From Bacillus sp. FJAT-22090 (lineage in GTDB: Bacteria; Bacillota; Bacilli; Bacillales_A; Planococcaceae): DNA of 64,000 nucleotides. The stretch's first letter is position 1; each line of letters begins with the position of its first letter. Position numbers and translations under genes: made by a program. This document shows, in pieces, positions 49,481 to 57,429 of this stretch. The notes under the pieces were generated by a model, which was given only the letters and a program-made list of their open reading frames with translations, made no database searches and was not told the origin of the DNA. The stretch covers positions 868,001-932,000 of the forward strand of contig NZ_CP012601.1 in assembly GCF_001278755.1 (NCBI RefSeq). The letters are read 5' to 3'.

Positions 49481-49491
49481 AATGACTAATC

Positions 49492-49518
49492 CTCAACTAA
49501 CGCATCAGTTTAGTTGAA
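49492..49518. repeat. attC-like repeat, compact single-box copy
   Basis: CTCAACTAACGCATCAG with TTTAGTTGAA; a single box, no hairpin. Ends GTTGAAC. Confidence 0.72.
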
Positions 49519-49557
49519 CAAGGAATAGTGATAACTATCGAAGTAGGAGAGATGGAA

Positions 49558-50130
49558 GTGAAGTTTAAATATTATTTTAGTGGAATAGGATGGGCTACTT
49601 ATATTGTTGAAGTTAATGGACAGAAATTAGAATTTACAGCTAGTTATATAACAGATTGTTTATCTGATTTTCTAAGGTCACTAATGCATTTAAATTCTTT
49701 TTGTGTACCGAAAGATGAGATAAAAAAAGAAACTGAGTGTGAATGGGAGGGTGAACCAGAGGGTATTATTTGGTCTTTCGAATTAAAAGAAAAAAATATA
49801 CTGAACATAAAAGCCGTGTATTATGAAGATGAATTTAGTAAAGACAAAACTAAAACACTAATAAAAACGGAATACCCTTATGATGATTTTATTATGATTG
49901 TGTTAAAAGAAATAGATGCACTAATAAAGAGACACGGAATAATTGGTTACAGAGAAGAGTGGTATGATTTTGATTTTCCTTTAACCACTTTTTTAAAACT
50001 AAAACATTATATAATCCATAAACAAAAATACCCTATACAAGAAGTAAAAGGAGAATTTGATATAGAGACAAGAAGTAACTTGAAATTTGATTTAGAATTA
50101 TTATTGCAAGAAATCAATAATCCTTCTTAA
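49558..50130 (+). CDS. Hypothetical protein, 190 residues
   Basis: GTG 49558 has AGGAGAG 7 bases upstream and gives KFKYYFSGIGWATYIVEVNG; earlier in-frame starts (GTG 49528, ATG 49552) have poorer sites. The protein has an alpha/beta pattern with SYITDCLSDFLRSLMHLNS and GIIWSFELKEKNILNIKAVYY and ends in charged helices. It looks like an immunity-type cytosolic protein by composition only; no family recognised. Confidence 0.62.
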   Translation: MKFKYYFSGIGWATYIVEVNGQKLEFTASYITDCLSDFLRSLMHLNSFCVPKDEIKKETECEWEGEPEGIIWSFELKEKNILNIKAVYYEDEFSKDKTKTLIKTEYPYDDFIMIVLKEIDALIKRHGIIGYREEWYDFDFPLTTFLKLKHYIIHKQKYPIQEVKGEFDIETRSNLKFDLELLLQEINNPS

Positions 50131-50258
50131 GCTAACGGGTGCTTTAGTTAAACAAGACCATCATTCGATGGTCTATTTTTTTATCCAAAACATCAAGTAG
50201 ATCTCAGAAATTCATTTGTGAAATGTTACACTTAAACTAACGAAGCAGGTTAGTTGAA
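50127..50258. repeat. attC-like repeat, long type
   Basis: TTAAGCTAACGGGTGC, hairpin GACCATC/GATGGTC with T-run, TTGTGAAATGTTACACTT, AACTAACGAAGCAGG with TTAGTTGAA. The TAA stop of the preceding gene overlaps its first bases. Confidence 0.84.
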
Positions 50259-50368
50259 GATGAGAATGGGAGTTTTTATGTCGAATTTGACACAAAATGT
50301 GTAATAAGTAGAATAATTAAAAACCGCTCTATTCATAGCAATGAATGAGCGGGATGCTTAAAGATATA

Positions 50369-51283
50369 CTATTTTTTTACAGCGTGGATATGATGAATCG
50401 TTTCAAATGCGGTCAAATAATCGGTTCGATTACTAAAGAAAAGGTCATTTATATTATCCGGAGATAAGTGATCATAAATGAGTAATCCTAGATCATCTAA
50501 TAAGCTCTCGATCTCATAATAGGTGAAGCACGATTTCATCGGTTCTCCACTGATAGATGCCAATTTCAACATGTTTTCCACCCTGTTGGATAAACCTTTT
50601 TCGTGAAATAACTTTTCGTCTGCGTAATCAAACACGATGGAACTACCTGATGGGACATTAGTAAAAAAATTCTTAATTAAATTTATGATCTCATCTTTAG
50701 ATAAATAATATGAAACTCCTAAAAGGCTAAAAAAAGTTTTTTGGTTTTTAAATCCATTTTTAAACAATATCTCTTCAGAAAATTGTTTGGTGAAATCCAT
50801 GGGGACAAAGTGAAGATTATTTGGAATTTCGAGTTGAGCATTTGCTAGCCGTTCTTTTTTAAACTCCTGCGTGGATGGATAGTCAATTTCAAATATTTCT
50901 AGGCTTTTATTAAATTGATCATGACGAAAACAAAATGTATCCATTCCAGCACCAAGAATAACTTACTGCTTTAACCCTAATTCAATTTCGTTTATTAATA
51001 CTTTTTCGCAATATGCTGTACGTGCCAAGGTAATTGGAGAAAGCTGCACTTGAGTAATCCATTTTAAAATTTCATCTGGATCATCTTTAAACATTTGTGC
51101 AATATCTTTATTGAAAAACTGTATTCCTTGAATCATATTCTTACTGATGTCCGAAAACTCTTTTTGAGAAATTAGATCTTTTGCAATAAAATCATCGAAA
51201 ATTTTAGGGTTATCAAATTTACTGTGATATGCTCGACCGAAAGCTGATATCAAAGAAGTGAGACTGGATTCATTCTGTTTCAT
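50369..51283 (-). pseudogene. SAM-dependent methyltransferase (TIGR00027/LCMT-like) with an internal stop
   Basis: Two halves in one frame: 51283-50963 (TSLISAFGRAYHSKFDNPKIFDDFIAKDLI, ARTAYCEKVL) and 50962-50369, separated by a single TAA in place of a residue in LKQ-stop-VILGAGMDTFCFRHD. GAGMDTF with the E-I-D-Y-P that follows is the SAM-binding motif of leucine carboxyl-type methyltransferases (polyketide/TIGR00027 group). Full length would be about 304 residues. Runs against the array. Confidence 0.85.
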
Positions 51284-51433
51284 TATTTTACCTCCCGTAT
51301 ATAGAAAAATAAGATTCCCCCTGGCCAGGAGAATCTTATTATAAAACAGAATTTATTTAATTGTAAATTATAGCATAAATGAAAAAATTGTCAAGTAAAA
51401 ATAACTTTTATTATGCTGGTTATATCGCACTAG

Positions 51434-51460
51434 TTGCGCATTTCGACCATAATTTGTAAA
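51434..51460. repeat. Reverse-cassette motif, copy 3
   Basis: TTGCGCATTTCGACC then ATAATTTGTAAA, upstream of the - strand methyltransferase and followed at once by a compact repeat; see 25833-25861. Confidence 0.45.
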
Positions 51461-51487
51461 TTCAACTAACGGGGCAGTTTAGTTGAA
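51461..51487. repeat. attC-like repeat, compact single-box copy
   Basis: TTCAACTAACGGGGCAG with TTTAGTTGAA; a single box without hairpin. Confidence 0.74.
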
Positions 51488-51688
51488 GAAGGAATAATTA
51501 AATCTTTATTGAATATGAATAGGAGGGTTCAATAGTGATAATTGAATGTTTGATGGAAAAAAGGGAGAGTTCAATTTTAGGGAGAGTCATAGCGGTTAGT
51601 TTATGATGATTAAATATAAGGGGAGGCCATAGGAAGAATATCAAAAAGCTAGTTACAAATATCAAGAAGAATCGAGGAGATTAAATAA

Positions 51689-52564
51689 ATGAGTAAACCT
51701 GTAATTCGAACTTATAAAGATTCAAGTGATTTAAAACGAATGCAGAAACTTACACAAGCTATATGGTCACTGGAACCTAATTACCATATAGGCGATCTAG
51801 CTTGGCAACGCCACCGACACGCTGGACGCGAGGATGATTGGGATACTGCAATTTGGGAAATGGATGGGAAGCCCGTTGCTTGGGGATGGATTCAAAAACC
51901 TGGTGAGTTAATATGTCAAGTTGATCCTGATTTTCCTGAGGTGGCCAAGGATGTCATTGACTGGTTTGATAAAATAACTAAAACCAATGAGCAAAAAGTG
52001 ATTGTCCTAGAAACGGAGTCGCATCTTATTTCAGCCTTAGAAGATTCTTTATTCAACCCATTAGCAGAAAATCCAGAAGTCCTCACAAAAATATCATTGG
52101 ATAGTTGTTCATTCCCTGTTCAATTGCCAGATAAGTTTAAAGGTCGCCATATCAAGGGTTCTGAGGATTTAACAAATCGTGTGGCAGTACATAAGGCTGC
52201 ATTTCATGGATCCAGAGTCACAGAAGAAAGTTACTTGAACGTTATGAATACCTATCCTTATGATTCTTCTCTTGATTGGGTAATAGAATCCCCAAATGGT
52301 GAGTTCGTAGCATCTTGTTTAATTTGGTTTGATGAAGATAACAAGGTGGGGTTACTGGAACCTGTTGGAACGGATCCGAGATTTAGGAGAATGGGGTTAG
52401 CCAGTTCAGTCTGTAAGCTTGCTCTCAATGCGTTGCGTGATAAGGGGGCAAAAACGGCAGTTGTTGTTTGTACTTCCCCTAAAACACATGAATTTTACAA
52501 GTCTATTGGATTTGAAACATTTGCTCAAACAAAATCATTTCATCGTCTTAAAAATACTTTATAA
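51689..52564 (+). CDS. Two-domain GNAT acetyltransferase
   Basis: A 291-residue protein with two GNAT folds: an N-terminal degenerate one (LKRMQKLTQAIWSLEPNYHIGDLAWQRH, AIWEMDGKPVAWGWIQ) and a C-terminal one with GLLEPVGTDPRFRRMGLASSVCKLALNALRDKGAKTAVV and TSPKTHEFYKSIGFE (acetyl-CoA loop R-F-R-R-M-G-L-A). RBS GAGGAG. A single-gene cassette; substrate unknown. Confidence 0.9.
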   Translation: MSKPVIRTYKDSSDLKRMQKLTQAIWSLEPNYHIGDLAWQRHRHAGREDDWDTAIWEMDGKPVAWGWIQKPGELICQVDPDFPEVAKDVIDWFDKITKTNEQKVIVLETESHLISALEDSLFNPLAENPEVLTKISLDSCSFPVQLPDKFKGRHIKGSEDLTNRVAVHKAAFHGSRVTEESYLNVMNTYPYDSSLDWVIESPNGEFVASCLIWFDEDNKVGLLEPVGTDPRFRRMGLASSVCKLALNALRDKGAKTAVVVCTSPKTHEFYKSIGFETFAQTKSFHRLKNTL

Positions 52565-52579
52565 ACTTCGCTTTTCTTC

Positions 52580-52710
52580 TTCAACTAACGGGTGCTTTAG
52601 TAAGACAAGACCATCATTTCGATGGTCAATTTTTTATCCAAAACATCAAGTAGATCTCAGAAATCCATTGTGAAATGTTACACTTAAACTACCGTGGCAG
52701 TAATCTTAAA
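52580..52710. repeat. attC-like repeat, long type, right arm altered
   Basis: TTCAACTAACGGGTGC, hairpin GACCATC/GATGGTC with T-run, TTGTGAAATGTTACACTT, AACTACCGTGGCAG then TAATCTTAAA in place of TTTAGTTGAA. Confidence 0.78.
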
Positions 52711-52736
52711 TAGGAAATTTAAAAGGAGGTTCTTAA

Positions 52737-52835
52737 ATGGAAAAATACAAATTAGTATTACTAACAATTATTACACTTGTGCTATTGTACATAGCATTTA
52801 TAATTTCAGACCCAGGTTTTGGAGTAGGATATTAA
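52737..52835 (+). CDS. 32-residue single-helix membrane protein
   Basis: ATG with perfect AAAGGAGG 8 bases upstream. Product MEKYKLVLLTIITLVLLYIA followed by FIISDPGFGVGY: one membrane helix and a short outer tail. The TAA stop is inside the left box of the next repeat (TTAAGCTAACGG). Its position as the only gene of a cassette and its strong RBS make it credible despite the size. Confidence 0.65.
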   Translation: MEKYKLVLLTIITLVLLYIAFIISDPGFGVGY

Positions 52836-52918
52836 GCTAACGGCTGCGTCTATCCAGGTAGGGTTAACCGCCTTATTTGCGGAAATTTTTATTAAGCTAA
52901 CGCAGCAGGTTAGTTTAA
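52832..52918. repeat. attC-like repeat, short type
   Basis: TTAAGCTAACGGCTGC, AACCGCC/GCGG hairpin with T-run, TTAAGCTAACGCAGCAGG with TTAGTTTAA. Confidence 0.8.
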
Positions 52919-52970
52919 TAAGGAATAGTGGTAAAATAAATGTAAAAACGGATTGCTCGGAGGAGAATAA

Positions 52971-53414
52971 ATGTCGATAAATAAAGCTCTAGAAATTATA
53001 GAAGCGAACCAAGAAGAAGCTGATTTTATTGGTGAAATTGATGAACAAACAATTATTGATGCAGAAAATAAATTAAGGGTGAAATTTCCTAAAAGTTATA
53101 GAGAGTTTCTAAAGAAATATGGTTTGGGAGATATTTTTGGACAAGAAATTTATGGTCTAGGAACAGATGAAACGGGAATCCCGAATATGATTTGGATTAC
53201 CAAAGAATTAAGGGAAAAAGAAAATTTGCCTAATAATCTAATTTGCTTTTATTTCGCTGATGATGGCGAATATTTCTGTCTAGATTGCTCCAAAGTACGA
53301 AGTAATAATGATGACGATGGACCTGTTGTTTCGTATATCAGTGGACTTCCGATAAAGGAACAACCATTTGAAATGATTGCAGAGAACTTTGGAGATTTTT
53401 ATCAGAGCTATTAA
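52971..53414 (+). CDS. SMI1/KNR4 (SUKH) family protein
   Basis: A 147-residue SUKH-domain protein: AENKLRVKFPKSYREFLKKYGLGDIFGQEIYGLGTDE (the L-P-x-x-Y-x-x-F-L-x-x-x-N-G-type core), then NLICFYFADDGEYFCLDCSK and MIAENFGDFYQSY. SUKH proteins are mainly immunity proteins against contact-dependent toxins. RBS TCGGAGGAG. No toxin gene is near, which fits a stand-alone immunity cassette. Confidence 0.92.
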   Translation: MSINKALEIIEANQEEADFIGEIDEQTIIDAENKLRVKFPKSYREFLKKYGLGDIFGQEIYGLGTDETGIPNMIWITKELREKENLPNNLICFYFADDGEYFCLDCSKVRSNNDDDGPVVSYISGLPIKEQPFEMIAENFGDFYQSY

Positions 53415-53464
53415 TCAATTCTCTAGAGGATTAATTGCTTTATAAGAGGGACTACATATATTTA

Positions 53465-53586
53465 TTCACGAGTGCTTTGCTTCAACAAAGGAGTAAGGCA
53501 TTTTTCTCATTCAACTAACGGGTGCTTTACTTCAAAAAGGAGTAAAGCCTTTTTTCTTGTTAAACTAAAGGTGCAGATTAGTTCAA
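53465..53586. repeat. attC-like repeat with doubled left hairpin
   Basis: TTCACGAGTGC with a CTTTGCTTC/GAGTAAGG hairpin and T-run (53465-53508), then a regular TTCAACTAACGGGTGC (53510), a second hairpin CTTTACTTC/GAGTAAAG, TTAAACTAAAGGTGCAG and ATTAGTTCAA. Two left halves share one right half. Confidence 0.75.
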
Positions 53587-53681
53587 TAAGCAGAGAATTT
53601 TTGAAAAGAAGTAGAAGTATTTGTTATATGGGAAAATTATTCAAGTATTGGACAGGTAAAGAATCGAGGTGGAAATAAAAA

Positions 53682-53951
53682 ATGGTTGAAAAAACTCAAA
53701 CAAACAACAGTAAATCGGTAATTTCTTTAACACTTGGTATTCTTTCAATCCTAATACCATACATCGGATTGATACTTGGTGTTATAGGAGTTGTAGTTTC
53801 AAGAAGAGCGACAAAAGAAATTGTAAAAACAGATGAAGGTGGCAGTGGATTAGCTACCTCTGGTTTAATTTGTAGCGTTGTCGGGTTTATCATTCAACTC
53901 TTTCTAGTAGTGAGTATTATTGCTTTCTATTCTCTAACTAATGTAAGTTAG
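53682..53951 (+). CDS. DUF4190 membrane protein
   Basis: An 89-residue protein with two membrane helices (ISLTLGILSILIPYIGLILGVIGVVVS and LATSGLICSVVGFIIQLFLVVSIIAFY) around a short loop, the DUF4190 pattern with N-G-K/S-x-x-x-L-G-I start and G-x-G-x-A-x-S-G-L. RBS GAGGTGG. Function unknown. Confidence 0.87.
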   Translation: MVEKTQTNNSKSVISLTLGILSILIPYIGLILGVIGVVVSRRATKEIVKTDEGGSGLATSGLICSVVGFIIQLFLVVSIIAFYSLTNVS

Positions 53952-53966
53952 TATTTCAAGTTCTTC

Positions 53967-54047
53967 TTCAACTAACGGGTGCTTTACTTCAAGAAGGAGT
54001 AAAGCCTTTTTTCTTTTTGAACTAACTAAAGCGGCAGTTTAGTTGAA
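53967..54047. repeat. attC-like repeat, short type
   Basis: TTCAACTAACGGGTGC, CTTTACTTC/GAGTAAAG hairpin with T-run, TTGAACTAACTAAAGCGGCAG (4-base insertion) with TTTAGTTGAA. Confidence 0.82.
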
Positions 54048-54112
54048 GAAGGGTAGGTTGTAATTTTTCCTATTCATTAACGTCTAATCAATAAATAGAG
54101 GGGGGAAACACA

Positions 54113-54712
54113 ATGAGAAAATCATGTAATATACTTTTATTTGCTAGCTTCTTTATATCAATAATGATAATAAGCATTACAGTTTCAGCTACAAGTTGGG
54201 TTGAATTAAAACCACAAGAGGTTGTTGATAGAGCTGAAGTTATTATTACTGGTAAATATGATTTTACAAGTAAGCCAAAGCCCAGTGGATTTGTTTTTCA
54301 AGGTTTAGAATTCAATGTTAAAAATGTTTATAAAGGAGCTATTTCTGAACAAATTATTACAGCAGGGATTGACTATAATGATGTAGGATGGGCTGAGGAA
54401 TTTCAAAATGAAGAGGGAGAATTCCTCTTATTTTTAGAAAAAAGTAAGGATGCTGATTTCCTAATACCAGTTGGAGGTCCAAACGGTATGATTCAAGTTC
54501 ACAACGGAAAAGTTGAAGGTACAAATGATGAAAGAAGGACTTTTTTCGAAGATTTTCTAAAATTACAACCAGAAAAAACAGTTGAAACAAAATTTGATAC
54601 CGATAACAATATTCAGAATAATAAGTCATATCTTTTCTTATATGTTAGTGCAAGTGTTTTAGTTGGTATGGCAGTAATATTCCTACTTTATCGCTATAAT
54701 AGAAAGAAATAA
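54113..54712 (+). CDS. Secreted/membrane protein with C-terminal anchor
   Basis: A 199-residue protein: signal peptide (ILLFASFFISIMIISITVSA), an outer beta-rich domain (SWVELKPQEVVDRAEVIITGKYDF ... FVFQGLEFNVKNVYKGA ... GEFLLFLEKSKDADFLIPVGGPNGMIQV) and a C-terminal membrane helix (YLFLYVSASVLVGMAVIFLLY) with RYNRKK. The outer part resembles the OB-like segment of some Bacillus envelope proteins, but I cannot name it. RBS AGGGGGG. Confidence 0.72.
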   Translation: MRKSCNILLFASFFISIMIISITVSATSWVELKPQEVVDRAEVIITGKYDFTSKPKPSGFVFQGLEFNVKNVYKGAISEQIITAGIDYNDVGWAEEFQNEEGEFLLFLEKSKDADFLIPVGGPNGMIQVHNGKVEGTNDERRTFFEDFLKLQPEKTVETKFDTDNNIQNNKSYLFLYVSASVLVGMAVIFLLYRYNRKK

Positions 54713-54715
54713 TTT

Positions 54716-54800
54716 TTTACTAACGGGTGCTTTAGCAGAGCAAGAGGCTGCCTTGAGAGGTAGCTTTTTCTTATTGAACTAACGCAGCAGTTTAGTTCAA
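54716..54800. repeat. attC-like repeat, short type
   Basis: TTTACTAACGGGTGC, hairpin GGCTGCCTTGAGAGGTAGC with T-run (identical to that at 22983), TTGAACTAACGCAGCAG with TTTAGTTCAA. Confidence 0.82.
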
Positions 54801-54844
54801 GAAGCGTATGTTAAAATACAGAAAAATACTAGGGAATGATTTGA

Positions 54845-55303
54845 GTGGCACGTTTAAAAATTGGTGATGTTTTTGAGATAGTTACAACAAATGGAATAGG
54901 ATTATTTCAATATGTTCATAAAGACGAAACCATTGGAGAGTTAATCCGTATATTACCCTGCTTATTTGAGGAGGGTTTTGTTATAGAAGATGAATTAGTG
55001 AAAAAGAAGGAATTATATCTTATTCATTTCCCTTTAGGAACAGCACTAAATCAAAAGTTAGTAACTAACAAGGGTAGTTATCCAATCCCACAAGATTTTA
55101 TTTTACCTAAAAAATACAGAAGTGAACATATGGTAGATGGTGAATTGATTTGTTGGCATATCATTGATTATGACACTTGGAAAAGAGAAAAAGCCGAAAG
55201 ATTGACTGAGGAACAAAAGCAACTGTCACCTTGGGGAACTTGGAATGACACCTTACTTAAACAAAGATTAGCTGAGGGATGGACATTAGATAGATGGATT
55301 TAG
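54845..55303 (+). CDS. Imm26-like hypothetical protein
   Basis: GTG start; 152 residues beginning ARLKIGDVFEIVTTNGIGLFQYVHKD, the G-D-V-F-x-I opening of Imm26-type immunity proteins, with LYLIHFPLGTALNQK and a C-terminal WGTWNDTLLKQRLAEGWTLDRWI. The first strand pair fits Imm26, the rest is less clear, so the family is tentative. A single-gene cassette. Confidence 0.6.
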   Translation: MARLKIGDVFEIVTTNGIGLFQYVHKDETIGELIRILPCLFEEGFVIEDELVKKKELYLIHFPLGTALNQKLVTNKGSYPIPQDFILPKKYRSEHMVDGELICWHIIDYDTWKREKAERLTEEQKQLSPWGTWNDTLLKQRLAEGWTLDRWI

Positions 55304-55307
55304 CTTA

Positions 55308-55439
55308 TTAAACTAACGGGTGCTTTAGTTAAACAAGATCTTCATTTTGATGATCTATTTTTTTATCCAAAACATCAAGCAGATCTCGGAAATCCATTGT
55401 GAAATGTTACACTTCAACTAACGCAGCAGGTTAGTTGAA
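55308..55439. repeat. attC-like repeat, long type
   Basis: TTAAACTAACGGGTGC, hairpin GATC/GATC with T-run, TTGTGAAATGTTACACTT, CAACTAACGCAGCAGG with TTAGTTGAA; ends GTTGAAC. Confidence 0.84.
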
Positions 55440-55441
55440 CA

Positions 55442-55557
55442 AGAGAAGCAGAGACAAAATAGTTGAACCAATTGATGATGACGCTAACGGATTGTTAAAT
55501 GAAGAAATTAAATTAATACCTGAAAACTATGCGGTTGCTATTTATAGCGAATTTTAA
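55442..55557 (+). pseudogene. C-terminal gene fragment fused to a repeat
   Basis: An open frame with no RBS runs from the repeat's right arm: RDKIVEPIDDDANGLLNEEIKL, then PENYAVAIYSEF and TAA. It reads like the end of a longer protein whose 5' part was lost at the repeat border. The family is unknown. Confidence 0.45.
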
Positions 55558-55600
55558 TTATTTGCTTTAAAAGCATTACGTCCTTATAGGTTACTTGTCT

Positions 55601-55753
55601 TTAAAGATTTTTAGTTTCCTTCTCGTCTGTTAAAAGAGCCAGTGCTTCACGAAGGAGATTTATATCTTGAAGAATTTGTTTTTTTATTGATTCATTAGGA
55701 CACTTCTCATAGTCAAATACCAATCGATTGAGTTCCTTTGTTAAGAGTTCCAT
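55601..55753 (-). CDS. Small helical protein, 50 residues
   Basis: ATG 55753 with GAAGGAGA 9 bases upstream. Product starts MELLTKELNRLVFDYEKCPN and continues as a charged helix ILQDINLLREALALLTDEKE. The first helix has a little of the S-x-E-L-D-x-L-I pattern of Spo0E-like phosphatases, but the preceding helix is missing, so I do not name it so. It runs against the array. Confidence 0.5.
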   Translation of the reverse strand: MELLTKELNRLVFDYEKCPNESIKKQILQDINLLREALALLTDEKETKNL

Positions 55754-55855
55754 AGGCTTATTCTCCTTCTAACTAGGTCTTAGTTAGTAGTATGAACTAT
55801 TTTCCATAAAAGAAAAAGTTAAATGTATTTTAGATTCTATTGTGAAATATTGCAC

Positions 55856-55882
55856 TTAAACTAACGCGGCAGGTTAGTTGAA
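55856..55882. repeat. attC-like repeat, right arm of a long copy
   Basis: TTGTGAAATATTGCACTT, AACTAACGCGGCAGG with TTAGTTGAA. The left half is missing. Followed by the palindrome TTCAACAATTGGGCC / ATTTAATTGAA (55903-55931). Confidence 0.75.
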
Positions 55883-55902
55883 GAGTGTTGTTAACTTGTG
55901 TT

Positions 55903-55931
55903 CAACAATTGGGCCATTTAATTGAATAAAA
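55903..55931. repeat. TTCAACAATTGGGCC palindrome
   Basis: TTCAACAATTGGGCC followed by ATTTAATTGAAT; member of the second palindrome family listed at 32886-32914. Confidence 0.5.
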
Positions 55932-56014
55932 AGTAGAAGAATATCTTAATAAGAAAATAACAGAAATAAGTGTATAAATAATTGTAATGGTTGCTTTGAA
56001 TGGAGAGAGAATAA

Positions 56015-56584
56015 TTGAGACCTGAAATAACAAGAGATTTGAATGTAAACGATTTTCGCAATTTTTATTGGTTAAAAGAGGAATTGCAAACTTTTTGTAG
56101 GGAAAATGAGATAAGTGCTTCTGGTTCCAAAATAGAAATTACGGATAGGATAGCAATATTTCTTGAAACAGGAAAAATACAGAAGCCAATGAGGAAAAAA
56201 AGTCCTTCCTCGAAAGAAATAGAATTGGAAGAGTTAAATTTAGATACGGTTATTACTGAAAATCATCGTTGTAGTCAGGTAGTTAGGGCTTTCTTTGCAT
56301 TGGTAATTCCGAAATTTCATTTCTCCACTTATATTCAAAATTATTTTAAAGAAAACGTTGGAAAAACATATAGGGACGTTGTTGATGCATGGTATGAGGA
56401 AGAGGAAAGAAAAAAAGATCCATCGTATAAAAAACAAATAGGTTCACAATTCGAATACAATCAATTTACCAGAGATTATTTTGCAGATCCTAAAAACAAT
56501 GGTAAAAAAAGAGAAGATGCAATTAAAGCTTGGAATGCAATTAAAGTTCTACCGGGTAGCAATAAATATAAAGGGTTTGCTTAG
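56015..56584 (+). CDS. SAP-domain protein reading into the repeat hairpin
   Basis: TTG start; 189 residues. An N-terminal SAP-like region (NFYWLKEELQTFCRENEISASGSKIEITDRIAIFLETGK, residues 17-55) is followed by a DUF6434-like C-terminal half with FHFSTYIQNYFKENVGKTYRDVVDAWY and FEYNQFTRDYFADPKNNGKKREDAIKAWN. SAP proteins bind DNA. The last codons NKYKGFA lie inside the GGGTTTGCTTAGGC hairpin of the next repeat, so the natural stop seems lost and the hairpin supplies a new one. Confidence 0.8.
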   Translation: MRPEITRDLNVNDFRNFYWLKEELQTFCRENEISASGSKIEITDRIAIFLETGKIQKPMRKKSPSSKEIELEELNLDTVITENHRCSQVVRAFFALVIPKFHFSTYIQNYFKENVGKTYRDVVDAWYEEEERKKDPSYKKQIGSQFEYNQFTRDYFADPKNNGKKREDAIKAWNAIKVLPGSNKYKGFA

Positions 56585-56630
56585 GCGACTCTTTCTTTCT
56601 TGTTGAACATAAAGCACCAGGTTAGTTCAA
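56571..56630. repeat. attC-like repeat, left box lost
   Basis: Hairpin GGGTTTGCTTAGGCGACTC with T-run, TTGAACATAAAGCACCAGG with TTAGTTCAA. The left box is absent and the stop codon of the SAP gene lies in the hairpin. Confidence 0.65.
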
Positions 56631-56688
56631 GAACCGACTCATGATTTTTAAAACCGTAGCTGGGATTTAACTTAGAAAGGAATTTTAA

Positions 56689-56910
56689 ATGGAAAGTATT
56701 TTATTATTAATTTTTGGTGTAGGATTTATTGCTTTTGGGATTAGACACAATAAAAATATTCACAATGAAGAAGGTTCTGGTCCAAGTGGTTCTGTCACTT
56801 TTGAATTTATAACGAGTTGGACAGATAAATTACCATATTGGTTTACAAAAACAATTTATTTTTTGATTGGGCTTGGGTGTCTGATTGGGAGTTACCTTAC
56901 ATATTTTTAA
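56689..56910 (+). CDS. Small membrane protein, two helices
   Basis: A 73-residue protein starting ESILLLIFGVGFIAFGI with a second helix TKTIYFLIGLGCLIGSYLTYF and a polar middle RHNKNIHNEEGSGPSGSVTFEFI. RBS AAAGGAA. No family recognised. Confidence 0.6.
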   Translation: MESILLLIFGVGFIAFGIRHNKNIHNEEGSGPSGSVTFEFITSWTDKLPYWFTKTIYFLIGLGCLIGSYLTYF

Positions 56911-56932
56911 AGGAGATTGTGAAGAAATCTAC

Positions 56933-57008
56933 TTAAACTAACGGGTGCTTTACTTCAAGAAGGAGTAAAGCCTTTTTCTTGTTGAACTAAAGGTGCAGGT
57001 TAGTACAA
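56933..57008. repeat. attC-like repeat, short type
   Basis: TTAAACTAACGGGTGC, CTTTACTTC/GAGTAAAG hairpin with T-run, TTGAACTAAAGGTGCAGG with TTAGTACAA. Confidence 0.82.
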
Positions 57009-57072
57009 TAAGGTGATGGTTTATAAATAATTAATGAGATAGAATCTTATTTGAAATTGGAGGGTGGATTAT

Positions 57073-57309
57073 TTGTTAATGACTCTGAGGGTTATCTTTG
57101 CAGCGATTGCTATTTGTTTTGCAATGTACGCATTGATAACTAATAAATACCAGGTAATGCCGTATATGTTGTTTTTCTTAGGTTTAATGGGGGTAGTTAT
57201 TGGGGTTTCTGAATTAAAGGTAGATCGAAGAACAAGTGCAATAATATCTTTTCTTGCATCTGCGTTTGCTCTTTTTGTTAGCTTCTATACATTTAATACT
57301 TTTAACTAA
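57073..57309 (+). CDS. YczI/DUF3953 family membrane protein
   Basis: TTG 57073 has GGAGGG 7 bases upstream; GTG 57064 is too close. The 78-residue product LMTLRVIFAAIAICFAMYALITNKYQVMPYMLFFLGLMGVVIG with a third helix at the end matches DUF3953 (YczI), the M-P-Y-M-L-F-F-L-G-L motif being the hallmark. Function unknown. The stop codon TAA lies in the left box of the next repeat (TTTAACTAACGGG). Confidence 0.82.
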   Translation: MLMTLRVIFAAIAICFAMYALITNKYQVMPYMLFFLGLMGVVIGVSELKVDRRTSAIISFLASAFALFVSFYTFNTFN

Positions 57310-57359
57310 CGGGTGCTTTAGTAAATTGCTTGTTCAACTAAAGTCGCAGTTTAGTTTAG
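57301..57359. repeat. attC-like repeat without hairpin
   Basis: TTTAACTAACGGGTGC then TTTAGTAAATTGCTTG and TTCAACTAAAGTCGCAG with TTTAGTTTAG; only 59 bp, the hairpin and T-run are gone. Confidence 0.72.
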
Positions 57360-57429
57360 GAAAGCATTTCTAGGAAAGAGTGAAAAGTGGTAAAATACCA
57401 ATTAAATAATTATTGAGGGGTAGAAAAGA

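Noticed and set aside
55601..55753. Spo0E-like aspartyl phosphatase
   Set aside because: Only a short weak resemblance in one helix; the conserved S-Q-E-L-D motif is not there.
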